Assembly: GCA_036274495.1 (NCBI GenBank) | Contig: DASUFP010000027.1 | Span: 1 to 14,430 of the forward strand | DNA from: DASUFP01 sp036274495 | GTDB lineage: Bacteria; Bacteroidota; Bacteroidia; AKYH767-A; OLB10 | DNA length: 14,430 nt | Direction of reading: 5' to 3' | Shown here: piece by piece, positions 6,163-13,844 of the stretch | Layout of the letters: each line of letters starts with the position of its first letter | How positions within the stretch are numbered: position 1 is the first letter of the stretch | Program-made: the position numbers and the translations under genes | Notes under the pieces: generated by a model | Database searches by the model: none | What the model was told of the DNA's origin: nothing | What the model saw: only the letters and a program-made list of their open reading frames with translations

Positions 6163-7230
6163 TTATTTCATGACAGAAAATTTTCCGGAATGAAGTTTTT
6201 CATTCTGATTGGAAAGCACCTCATAAAAGTAAATTCCCTTTGCAAAAGAGCCCGTTGAAAGGGTAATCGAATTGAGTCCGGCAATATTTTCTTCACGCAA
6301 CAATTTTCCTTCAACAGAGAAAATACGTAAGGTTTTGCCATCGGCATTTTCCATATCAAACCGAATCCAGCCGACATCAGTTGGATTGGGATACACAAGC
6401 ATAGGAGAACTTCCTGATGTCACCTCCGAAATGCCTACAGGAGTCAGCGAATAGTAATCGGCGCCACTTGATTGCTGGTTAATGGGATCATAATCGATGC
6501 TCATTATGAGTGCCATCGGTCCGTTTTTGAGCCAGTTGTATACGATTGATGTATCAGAAGGGCCACTGGTATTTACAAAATTATACGTGCCGGTACCGGT
6601 AATATCTATAAAGGTGCTGTCAATTGAATAGTCGGTCTCCTTTATTCTTAAAGTACTCGGATAGCTTCCCGAAGGTGTAACTAAACTGCCGTATGCATCA
6701 CCCAGGAATGACTGAATGGTATATGCCTTTACCCTGATGTTGGGAGGCCCGATTTGATCGAGGACGATCAGACTGGTGTTATTTCGTGTGCTGTTATAAG
6801 TGAAATTGGCAGGGACCAGCAATTGATCCGGATTAAAATCGAGCACATTGAATGTGGTGGTCTGTGAACCATAGTAAACCCCATCAGCATAAAATCCATT
6901 TGCAAGCGATTTGAAAAATTCAGCAGTAGAGTCTGCTGCTGTATACAGACATACTCCTGAAGAAGGGAAGTTTGAGCCCCAGCCATTGGGTGCAGCAGAA
7001 GGCAGAATAAAATTAAGGACAGTGGTGTCGTCCACAATAAACGCCGAGGCGTAATTCCATGTTTGGGAAGGCCCGGCAGGTGTTATGGTGTGAACACCCG
7101 TTCTTGAGTCTCCAAAGTCTACCCACAATGTTCCCGGAGTTGGGAAGTCGGCTTGCACAATAGTAGGCTGTGCCTGCAGCAATATGGGAACTATTCCCAT
7201 TATTGCAACCAATAGTGTACAATTTCTCAT
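6163..7230 (-). CDS. T9SS type A sorting domain protein
   Basis: This 355-residue protein starts with a signal peptide (MRNCTLLVAIMGIVPILLQA, cleavage before Q21). Residues 279-355 form a classic T9SS type A sorting domain: LVYPNPTDVGWIRF, then KTLRIFSVEGKLLREENI, then FAKGIYFYEVLS and a terminal SGKFSVMK. It is therefore predicted to be exported and attached to, or released from, the cell surface. The region before this domain (residues 21-270) is all-beta in character, with GPSQTWNYAS and YPSTLRIKETDYSIDST segments that recall a group of otherwise uncharacterised Bacteroidota secreted proteins. No enzyme motif is visible. The gene converges with the S46 peptidase gene and shares its bidirectional terminator. 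No nearby gene suggests a partner. Confidence 0.85.
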   Translation of the reverse strand: MRNCTLLVAIMGIVPILLQAQPTIVQADFPTPGTLWVDFGDSRTGVHTITPAGPSQTWNYASAFIVDDTTVLNFILPSAAPNGWGSNFPSSGVCLYTAADSTAEFFKSLANGFYADGVYYGSQTTTFNVLDFNPDQLLVPANFTYNSTRNNTSLIVLDQIGPPNIRVKAYTIQSFLGDAYGSLVTPSGSYPSTLRIKETDYSIDSTFIDITGTGTYNFVNTSGPSDTSIVYNWLKNGPMALIMSIDYDPINQQSSGADYYSLTPVGISEVTSGSSPMLVYPNPTDVGWIRFDMENADGKTLRIFSVEGKLLREENIAGLNSITLSTGSFAKGIYFYEVLSNQNEKLHSGKFSVMK

Positions 7231-7311
7231 GGTTAATCAGGTTTAAATTATTCCACATAATGAAGGTGATCCTTCACGCTATAGCAATAGTATATGAAAA
7301 AAATCGGAATA

Positions 7312-7731
7312 TCAATGACCGTTATCACCCTCTTCGGGTAAATAACAGGTTTTTCGTTCTCCAAACCACTTTATCCTGTTGGACGACACATAGTTGTAAA
7401 GGGCATCACGGAGAAATCGGGGGATTATCAGGCCGACTCCGGCCAAACTCCATGGAAATCCAAGCAAAATACAAATGCGAATAACTGCATTGCTTTTATA
7501 CAACAGCTTTCCTTTGTAAAACAATACCACTGAGCCGGGCTGAATCTTTTGAGGCAGTATTAAATGAGAGAGGTTTTCAGCGTGTTGCAATGGCACAATA
7601 TTGAATTTCCTTTTTCCACCGTGCCGAATCACAAATTGTACAATACCACTGCATAAATTGCAATACCCATCAAAAAAAATAAACGGAAGCTTGTTGTTCT
7701 GTAAAGCAGGATTAACGTGTTGTCCGCTCAT
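7312..7731 (-). CDS. DCC family (DUF393) thiol-disulfide protein
   Basis: This 139-residue protein has the DUF393/DCC signature FFDGYCNLCSG near its N-terminus (Asp21, Cys24, Cys27), followed by VQFVIRHGGKRKFNIVPLQ and a later YKSNAVIRI segment. The family has a thioredoxin-like pattern with a CxxC pair and is annotated as predicted thiol-disulfide oxidoreductases; the substrate is unknown. There is no signal peptide, although a hydrophobic stretch (ICILLGFPWSLAGVGLIIPR) may associate with membrane. I place the start at ATG 7731-7729, which overlaps the TGA of the upstream gene as TGATG and implies translational coupling. A GTG one codon earlier (7734) is possible but less likely. The coupling suggests it is expressed with the upstream beta-barrel-like protein. 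No clear terminator follows. Confidence 0.9.
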   Translation of the reverse strand: MSGQHVNPALQNNKLPFIFFDGYCNLCSGIVQFVIRHGGKRKFNIVPLQHAENLSHLILPQKIQPGSVVLFYKGKLLYKSNAVIRICILLGFPWSLAGVGLIIPRFLRDALYNYVSSNRIKWFGERKTCYLPEEGDNGH

Positions 7732-8408
7732 CACTGTGGTGTTTTCTTCGGGAATACCGATTTGTATATTTCATCAAAAAATATTCTTGCCTTAATCGTA
7801 TATATCGGAGAACTGAGACGCTGCCGCACCTCATCGTTATCCTTAATCATAAAACGGTATCCCAGCCCTGCGCTAACACCCACCCACTTAAGCAGTTTAT
7901 AGGTCACCGTTAATGAAGGGCCAAATACTGCAACAGGATTTTTATCGGTCTTTTGTTTTTTGTACACGCCGTCTACCCGTTCATTGTATCGGTAATAGGA
8001 CATTCCATAACCTGTCGAAACGGGTACGGTAATCTGCCAGCGGTCGTTATCAAAAAAAGTATATTCGGCATTCACGGTTGCAAACTGCATGCGCAAATCG
8101 GCAGGCACAATACTGTCCTTACCGCTTTCAAGAACCACTTCCTTGTTTTTATCTACGATATCGGAGAGCACCCATGCCCAACCAACACTCAATCGCACTT
8201 TCTTTTTAAAGTCGAGACCTCCGCGGAGCTCAAAAGTTGTGGCACCATGACCTCCTAACAGCGATCCGGCAATATCGTAGGTTACAAACGGTGTAGGCTT
8301 GTTTTTAAAACTAACGAGTGGGGTGTCAACTGCGGCATTAAATTGCGCCTGAGCCCCGCACCCGGCCAGTACAAGCAGACAACCAATGAGCAGGGAGTAA
8401 CGATTCAT
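7731..8408 (-). CDS. Exported beta-barrel-like protein, function unknown
   Basis: This 225-residue protein has an export signal, MNRYSLLIGCLLVLAGCGAQ then AQF. It can be read either as Sec signal peptidase I cleavage after AQA or as a lipobox (LAGC, Cys17), so the anchor type is uncertain. The mature part has repeated amphipathic strands (TTFELRGGLDF, VRLSVGWAWVLSD, LRMQFATVNAEYTFF, VAVFGPSLTVTYKLLKW, VGVSAGLGYRFMI), the pattern of a small outer-membrane beta-barrel. The motif FGPSLTVTY also occurs as FGPSFTIRY in the 209-residue protein encoded at 2697-3326, so the two may belong to the same broad family. It is the first gene of a two-gene unit with the DUF393 protein (TGATG overlap) and is separated from coxA by a strong terminator, so it probably has its own promoter within 8409-8454. 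The function is unknown. Confidence 0.8.
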   Translation of the reverse strand: MNRYSLLIGCLLVLAGCGAQAQFNAAVDTPLVSFKNKPTPFVTYDIAGSLLGGHGATTFELRGGLDFKKKVRLSVGWAWVLSDIVDKNKEVVLESGKDSIVPADLRMQFATVNAEYTFFDNDRWQITVPVSTGYGMSYYRYNERVDGVYKKQKTDKNPVAVFGPSLTVTYKLLKWVGVSAGLGYRFMIKDNDEVRQRLSSPIYTIKARIFFDEIYKSVFPKKTPQ

Positions 8409-8454
8409 TTCTGAGGATAAACGCCGTAAACAGTCAATTTAGCCCAAAATTCGC

Positions 8455-8499
8455 AAAAAAAAGTCCGTCATGCTTTCCTGAGGTCGGCACGACGGACTT
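8455..8499 (-). terminator. Intrinsic terminator ending the act-cox operon
   Basis: On the minus strand AAGTCCGTC pairs perfectly with GACGGACTT (plus-strand arms 8491-8499 and 8461-8469). The stem extends inward by GTGC/GCAT with one G-U pair to about 13 bp, and a run of eight T follows (A-run 8455-8462 on the plus strand). It lies 19 bases after the coxA stop and marks the end of the respiratory operon. Confidence 0.93.
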
Positions 8500-8518
8500 A
8501 TCTGAATCTATAACAACA

Positions 8519-10339
8519 TCAATGATCCCCTGGTTGGTTGGATTCCGGTGTTTGGGAAAACGGAACGGTTTGGGGAATAAAATCTTCTTTAGCGCCGGGC
8601 TTGCTGTAATCATAAGGCCAGCGGTGCACTTCAGGAATAGCCCCGGGCCAGTTGCCATGCAGGTGCTCGATTGGAGCAGTCCATTCGAGTGTATTTGAAT
8701 TCCATGGATTCTGGCGGGCTTTGCGGCCTTTGAACATGCTGTAGAAAAAGTTTATGGCAAATATCACCTGAGCAACTCCGGCAATAATTGCAAACACCGT
8801 AACAAGCTGGTTGATATTTATAAGCTGATCCCATGACTCATACGCAGTGTTTGCATAGTAACGACGGGGAACTCCTGCCAGACCAAGGAAATGCATCGGG
8901 AAAAAGACCCCATAAACGCAAATAATGGTAAGCCAGAAGTGAATGTATCCCATGGTTTTGTTCATCATCCGGCCGTACATTCTGGGGAACCAGTGATACA
9001 CACCGGCAAACATTCCGAAAATGGCAGAACTACCCATAACGATATGGAAATGCGCTACAACGAAATAGGTATCGTGAATGTTTATATCAAGGGCGGAGTC
9101 ACCAAGGATGATACCTGTAAGTCCTCCTGTGATAAAGAACGATACCAATCCGATCGCAAACATCATAGCCGGTGATAACACAATGTTGGCTTTCCATAAT
9201 GTTGCGATGTAGTTAAACACTTTTACTGCTGAAGGAATAGCTACAAGCAGTGTGGTGAACACGAATACCGAACCGAGGAATGGATTCATTCCGGTGATAA
9301 ACATGTGATGGCCCCATACAATGAATGAGAGGAATGCAATAACCAGCATCGATCCGATCATGGCTTTGTAACCAAAGATGGGCTTACGCGACATGGTTGA
9401 GATTACTTCAGATGCAAGTCCGAGTGCCGGAAGCAATACAATGTACACTTCAGGGTGTCCGAGGAACCAGAACAAGTGTTGATAGAGGATCGGGCTGCCG
9501 CCGGTGTGTTCCAAAGGAACACCGCCTATAAAGATATCGGAGAGGTAGAAACTTGTTCCCATGCTTCTGTCGAATACCAGCAGCAGGGCAGCTGCCACAA
9601 GTACCGGGAACGACAGCACTCCAAGGATGGCAGTGATAAGGAAAGCCCAAACGGTAAGCGGCAGTCGGGTCATACTCATACCCTTTGTCCGCAGGTTAAT
9701 AACGGTTGCAATATAGTTGATACCGCCCAGCAGTGCCGACACAATAAACAATACCATAGATACCAACCACAGGGTCATTCCGAGTCCGGAGCCGGGTATG
9801 GCCTGCGGCAGCGCGCTCAAAGGCGGATATACTGTCCAGCCGCCCGAAGCAGGTCCCGATTCAATAAACAGTGAGGAAAACATTACTACTGAAGAGGCGA
9901 AGAAGAACCAGTAAGAAAGCATATTAAGGAAACCGGATGCCATGTCTCGCGCGCCAACCTGCAAAGGGATCAACAGATTACTGAAAGTACCCGAAAGTCC
10001 GCCGGTTAGTACCATAAACACCATGATGGTCCCGTGAATAGTCACCAGGGCGAGATAGAATCCCGGATCCAGTTTGCCATTTTTACCCCATTTACCGATA
10101 ATGTGTTCGAGGAACGGGAAGGATTCATTAGGCCAGGCGAGCTGTAACCGGAAAATCATCGACATACCCATGGCAAGAAACGCCATGATAATTGCAGTTA
10201 TGAGAAACTGCTTCGAGATCATTTTGTGGTCAGTGCTGAACACATACTTGGTCCAGAAAGTCTGGTGATGATCGTCGTGATGATCGTGGCCGCCATGCAT
10301 TTCGGCATCGGCTACGTGCATATTTTCTTTTACTTCCAT
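8519..10339 (-). CDS. coxA: Cytochrome c oxidase subunit I
   Basis: This 606-residue haem-copper oxidase catalytic subunit reduces O2 to water and pumps protons in the cytoplasmic membrane. About twelve membrane segments are visible. Ligands by motif: His102 (HGTIMVF) and His432 for the low-spin haem, His430 for haem a3 (HDTYFVVAHFH), and His295, His344 and His345 for CuB (GHPEVY, WGHHMF). Glu297 and Tyr299 in GHPEVY mark an A1-type enzyme, with Tyr299 the cross-linked residue. Asp132 (GARDMA) and Lys373 (AVKVFNY) fit the D and K proton channels. I chose the ATG at 10339 (MEVKENMHVADAEMHGG). The longer frame, up to 10438, would overlap the coxB 3' end by 65 bases with unlikely sequence. The N-terminus has a His-rich stretch (HGGHDHHDDHH). 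The gene lies 34 bases after coxB and is the last gene of the operon. Confidence 0.97.
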   Translation of the reverse strand: MEVKENMHVADAEMHGGHDHHDDHHQTFWTKYVFSTDHKMISKQFLITAIIMAFLAMGMSMIFRLQLAWPNESFPFLEHIIGKWGKNGKLDPGFYLALVTIHGTIMVFMVLTGGLSGTFSNLLIPLQVGARDMASGFLNMLSYWFFFASSVVMFSSLFIESGPASGGWTVYPPLSALPQAIPGSGLGMTLWLVSMVLFIVSALLGGINYIATVINLRTKGMSMTRLPLTVWAFLITAILGVLSFPVLVAAALLLVFDRSMGTSFYLSDIFIGGVPLEHTGGSPILYQHLFWFLGHPEVYIVLLPALGLASEVISTMSRKPIFGYKAMIGSMLVIAFLSFIVWGHHMFITGMNPFLGSVFVFTTLLVAIPSAVKVFNYIATLWKANIVLSPAMMFAIGLVSFFITGGLTGIILGDSALDINIHDTYFVVAHFHIVMGSSAIFGMFAGVYHWFPRMYGRMMNKTMGYIHFWLTIICVYGVFFPMHFLGLAGVPRRYYANTAYESWDQLININQLVTVFAIIAGVAQVIFAINFFYSMFKGRKARQNPWNSNTLEWTAPIEHLHGNWPGAIPEVHRWPYDYSKPGAKEDFIPQTVPFSQTPESNQPGDH

Positions 10340-10373
10340 CGCTGTTATGTTGGGAGGTGTTTGTACTGTAAAA

Positions 10374-11408
10374 TTAAAGTGCTGATGTTTGCTGAACTGC
10401 CGGCGGTGTCTCCTTTTTATCGGAAGCAGCAGCAGCAAAATCAGCGGGAACTACTTTTTTCTCTCCGCCCAGCCACGCGGTAAACGCGGCCGGTTCAACC
10501 ACTGAAACTTTCATTTTCATGCTATAGTGGGCAACTCCGCACACTTTGTTGCACACCAAAATATAATCAAACTTATCGTTATTGGTTATCTTTCTCATCT
10601 CATCGGTGGTGATGGTTGGCTCCATATAGAATGCCGTATTCATACCGGGCACACAGTTCATTTGTGTTCTGAAATGAGGGAAGTATGCCGAGTGAATGAC
10701 ATCACGTGAGTTAAACTGAAACTGAATAGGAACACCTTTGGGCAGCAGCATCTCATTGCCTTTGGTCATGATGTCGTCTGCTGAAGCAGGATCAGAATAA
10801 TCAACCCCCAGAGGATTGGTATCGCTGATGAGTTTAAAGTTTGAGCGACCGAGTTTATTGTCAGGACCGGCATAACGGGCGATCCAGTTAAACTGGTATC
10901 CGTACACCTGCACTTTCATTCCGTCGTCGGGATGGTTTTGTGTAATCTGGTTCCACTCTTTCAATCCGGTAACAATAAGTGCAGCCAGTACTATTGTTGG
11001 TACAATTGTCCAGATAAATTCAAGCTTGTGGTTTTCGGGATAAAACAGAGCTCTGCGCTTGCGGTCGTGGATATACTTATAAACAAACCAGAAGAGAAAT
11101 ATTTGTGTGATGAAAAAGACAAGACCAATTACCGCAAAATTCAGATTCAGGAGGAAATCAATTTTTACCCCGTGTTTCGAAGCTGCTTCAGGAAGCATGA
11201 ATGGCTTATACTTAAAGGTCATGTAAATCATGAGGCCTAATCCCACAACCATAAAAAACATCATGCCGATCCGGTTCAGATGGTTGTGCCTGTCCTGTTC
11301 GTCCTCTTCATTGTCGCCCGACAAAACGGCGGCAAGCTGAGACACATTCATCAGCCTTACGATGACCAGAATTCCCAGTACAAGGGCTAATATCGTTAGA
11401 AAGTCCAT
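10374..11408 (-). CDS. coxB: Cytochrome c oxidase subunit II (CuA)
   Basis: This 344-residue subunit takes electrons from cytochrome c, or from the mono-haem ActE of alternative complex III, through a binuclear CuA centre on the periplasmic side. Four hydrophobic segments are visible (about 4-20, 46-65, 86-110 and 130-149). The last two are the usual CoxII hairpin, and the first two are an N-terminal extension of the kind seen in Bacteroidota. Glu130 in LEFIWTIVP is at the position of the K-channel entry Glu. CuA ligands are His239 (DVIHSAYFP), Cys286, Cys290, His294 and Met297 in CNKVCGVAHYSM. The residue between the cysteines that is normally Glu (CSExCG) is Lys288 here. The tail after residue 305 is low-complexity, rich in Ala and Lys. 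The gene lies 44 bases after actF and 34 before coxA. Confidence 0.96.
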   Translation of the reverse strand: MDFLTILALVLGILVIVRLMNVSQLAAVLSGDNEEDEQDRHNHLNRIGMMFFMVVGLGLMIYMTFKYKPFMLPEAASKHGVKIDFLLNLNFAVIGLVFFITQIFLFWFVYKYIHDRKRRALFYPENHKLEFIWTIVPTIVLAALIVTGLKEWNQITQNHPDDGMKVQVYGYQFNWIARYAGPDNKLGRSNFKLISDTNPLGVDYSDPASADDIMTKGNEMLLPKGVPIQFQFNSRDVIHSAYFPHFRTQMNCVPGMNTAFYMEPTITTDEMRKITNNDKFDYILVCNKVCGVAHYSMKMKVSVVEPAAFTAWLGGEKKVVPADFAAAASDKKETPPAVQQTSAL

Positions 11409-11452
11409 TACTGTATGCTTTTGTTTTTTCTGTTAACTGATCTGCTACTCTA

Positions 11453-12649
11453 TTAAATATTATGATGAAGGCTTTCCTGCATCAGCGGATGCTTCTCACG
11501 AAGCAGGGGAGCTTTTGCAAGTGCACTTTGTACAACAAACATAAAGAGTCCGAGGAATCCTATTGTAGTACCAACTTCCATCCAGCCAATCTGCCAGTGT
11601 TCTTTTGCAACACCCGGAGTTACCATCAGGAACGTGTCAATCCAGTGTCCTACAAACAATATCACGGAAACTGCCATCAGCAACAGTGGCTTTCTCTTTG
11701 CGTCACGTGACATCAGCAGCAGGAACGGGGCAATAAAGTTGATAAAGAAGTTTGCCAGAAAGAGTCCGCGGTAATGATCGAATCGTATCATAAAATAAGT
11801 TACCTCTTCAGGGATGTTGGCATACCAAATGAGCATAAACTGTGCAAACCAGAGATACGTCCAGAAGACGCTGAAAGCAAACATGAACTTACCTGCATCG
11901 TGAAGATGGTGCTCGGTAATCCATGGCATTTTTCCTGTCCGTACCAGGTACGCAAGAATAAAGTTCATAATGGCAATTGCGCTGACAAAAGATCCGGCAA
12001 ACGTATACCATCCAAAGAGTGTTGAATACCAGTGTGTGTCAATTGACATTATGAAATCCCATGCCGAAGTACTTGATGTGACAGCATACAATACAAGGAA
12101 GGTAATGCTTAATCTTCTGGCCCTGAAATAAGGTTCATTGCCTCCAATTTCATCTTCTTTAAGTGACCATTTGCGTAAGGCTTTGGTAAAACCGATCCAT
12201 ATCACAAAATAGAGGAGCATACGAATCAAGAAAAACGGCAGATTGAGGTAACCTGATTTCCCTGCAATAATCCGGTCGTATTCGGGTGAGGCGGGGTCAA
12301 ACAATTCGGAATGCATCCAATGGTAGAGGTAATGAGCGCTTCCGTTATGAGCAGCCATCATATTTCCAAAGAACACTACAAGCATAATGCCGGCAGCCCA
12401 GGGCAGGAAGGCTCCCATAGCCTCCGGAATGCGCTTAATTGCGGCCGACCAGCCATCCTCAGCAGCATATTGCACGGCAAGGAAAAAAGTGCCGCCAAGT
12501 GCAATGAGCATAAAATATATGGTATTGTGCAGCAGGTTCGACCAGGCCTGGTGACTTTCCATCATAAATCCGGCGATCACCGAAATCAACCCGATGGCTA
12601 TCATCACGAATGTGATGGATTTACCTTTTTGTGTGAACGTGTAATTCAT
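11453..12649 (-). CDS. actF: Alternative complex III membrane subunit ActF
   Basis: This 398-residue polytopic membrane protein has about ten hydrophobic segments. It matches the ActF subunit (quinol:cytochrome c oxidoreductase quinone-binding subunit 2) of alternative complex III by its position after the ActE-type cytochrome and by sequence segments such as YFMLIALGGTFFLAVQYAAE, GWSAAIKRIPEAMG, and the run AHYLYHWMHSELFDP. Its later membrane helices contain TSSTSAWDFIMSIDTHWYST and FWTYLWFAQFMLIWYANIPE, typical of the family. ActF is an NrfD-like relative of ActC and builds the membrane arm of the complex. It lies 18 bases after actE and 44 before coxB, as expected for one transcript. Confidence 0.94.
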   Translation of the reverse strand: MNYTFTQKGKSITFVMIAIGLISVIAGFMMESHQAWSNLLHNTIYFMLIALGGTFFLAVQYAAEDGWSAAIKRIPEAMGAFLPWAAGIMLVVFFGNMMAAHNGSAHYLYHWMHSELFDPASPEYDRIIAGKSGYLNLPFFLIRMLLYFVIWIGFTKALRKWSLKEDEIGGNEPYFRARRLSITFLVLYAVTSSTSAWDFIMSIDTHWYSTLFGWYTFAGSFVSAIAIMNFILAYLVRTGKMPWITEHHLHDAGKFMFAFSVFWTYLWFAQFMLIWYANIPEEVTYFMIRFDHYRGLFLANFFINFIAPFLLLMSRDAKRKPLLLMAVSVILFVGHWIDTFLMVTPGVAKEHWQIGWMEVGTTIGFLGLFMFVVQSALAKAPLLREKHPLMQESLHHNI

Positions 12650-12667
12650 AATTCCTTCTGTTGATTT

Positions 12668-13294
12668 TTACATGATAGCTGTTGAATCGCCGGCAGCGGT
12701 ATCAGCAGCACCCATTTTCTGAAGCTGATGGATATATAGGACAATTTTCCACCGTTCTTCGGGCGATACCTGTGAAGCATGACTGCCCATCAGGTTTAGT
12801 CCATAAGTGATAGTATGATAAATTTTTCCATCGGTGAGGTCTTTCATGTTGCCTCCGCGGGACGAAACCCCTGTACTGTATGAAGGAGGAGGAGGAAACT
12901 TGCCGGTTTGTATAAGGGAGCCGTCTCCGTTTCCGCTTTCACCGTGGCAGTGCATACAGTAGTTAGAATACAATCTTTTGCCTTCAGTAATATTTAATTC
13001 TGTTGCAGGAATGGGATTAACCAGGTCGCGGCTCGCAGCATCATACCCTTCGCGTGTTCCGGGGTAATGAAAAAATTCATACCCTCTGGGAATGGTTCCG
13101 TGGACCGGAAGACGTGCTGAAGCGCTATCTGCAAAAAATCCATCCGGGGAGTATGCCTTAAAGGAGGCGGAACGATACATGTCGGGCATGTACTCGTATC
13201 CCGGTTTTGACGGATCCTTACTGCAGGAAGTGCTCAGGGCAACTACAACCGACAGTATGAGTCCGGAGTAAAGCTTGGTTCGGAGTATATTCAT
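12668..13294 (-). CDS. actE: Alternative complex III mono-haem cytochrome c, ActE
   Basis: This 208-residue exported cytochrome c has a single haem site, CMHCH at residues 113-117, and a likely axial Met169 in GLNLMGSHASQVS. The N-terminus (MNILRTKLYSGLILSVVVAL, then STSC) is a signal peptide with a near-lipobox. Cys24 is the probable lipidation site, consistent with the lipid-anchored ActE known from ACIII structures. The sequence after it (PGYEYMPDMYRSASFKAYSP) is a conserved ActE feature. The role is to pass electrons from the Fe-S/multihaem part of the complex toward CoxB or soluble cytochrome c at the periplasmic face. It is encoded 31 bases after actD. Confidence 0.95.
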   Translation of the reverse strand: MNILRTKLYSGLILSVVVALSTSCSKDPSKPGYEYMPDMYRSASFKAYSPDGFFADSASARLPVHGTIPRGYEFFHYPGTREGYDAASRDLVNPIPATELNITEGKRLYSNYCMHCHGESGNGDGSLIQTGKFPPPPSYSTGVSSRGGNMKDLTDGKIYHTITYGLNLMGSHASQVSPEERWKIVLYIHQLQKMGAADTAAGDSTAIM

Positions 13295-13325
13295 CGCTCT
13301 GTGGAGGATTTTCAGTTAGTAATTA

Positions 13326-13844
13326 TCAGCCTTTGGTTTCTATTGCTCCGGCAGCTATCATGGCTGCGAAGGCTGCAGTTTTTTCTTCATCATTTTTTAC
13401 GGCAATCGACATTACAAACCTATCGTCGGATTGACGCGGGTCAATAATAAGAGGTTCAACACCGGGCAGAATTTTACTTCTGAGGAAGAAGGTGATTGCC
13501 ATGCCGTGAGCCGCGCACAATACAGTGGCTTCAAATGTTACCGGAATAAATGCCGGGAGGTTTTTGTACAGTGCAAAGCTCGGTTTACCGCCTATGTCCA
13601 TTGCCCAGTCGAAAATGTTCATATAGTACATCATCAGCAAAGCAAGGCTGGTACCTGTAGCACCATATAAGAAGGCACAAATGGAAATGCGTGTGCGTTT
13701 TAATCCCAATGCGTGATCGAGATGGTGAATGGGAAACGGAGAGATTACGTCCGTAACTTTAAATTTTTTCTCACGAAGTGTGGTAACAGCATTCAGGACA
13801 ACATCGTCGTCATCAAAAATGCCATAAACGGTCTTAGTGCTCAT
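13326..13844 (-). CDS. actD: Alternative complex III subunit ActD (DUF3341)
   Basis: This 172-residue membrane protein belongs to the DUF3341 family, known as ActD of alternative complex III. It has a soluble N-terminal part with the hallmark YGIFDDDDVVLNAVTTLREK and PFPIHHLDHALGLKRTRI, two membrane helices (about 54-75 and 95-120) and a C-terminal soluble segment (VEPLIIDPRQSDDRFVMSI). ActD is a structural membrane subunit without cofactors. Its start overlaps the end of actC by 11 bases (13834-13844), suggesting translational coupling and tight stoichiometry. Confidence 0.95.
   Translation of the reverse strand: MSTKTVYGIFDDDDVVLNAVTTLREKKFKVTDVISPFPIHHLDHALGLKRTRISICAFLYGATGTSLALLMMYYMNIFDWAMDIGGKPSFALYKNLPAFIPVTFEATVLCAAHGMAITFFLRSKILPGVEPLIIDPRQSDDRFVMSIAVKNDEEKTAAFAAMIAAGAIETKG

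Noticed and set aside
7261..7276. TGAAGG-TGAT-CCTTCA inverted repeat upstream of the T9SS cargo gene at 7230
   Set aside because: The six-base arms are perfect, but there is no T-run, no second copy in the window and no known regulator match. It is too short to call as operator or terminator.
9455..9874. 139-codon plus-strand open frame opposite coxA
   Set aside because: It is antisense to a highly conserved coxA region, has low-complexity Gln/His/Arg-rich composition and no recognisable motif; it is a shadow of the real gene. Other antisense frames over act, cox and peptidase genes were rejected for the same reason.
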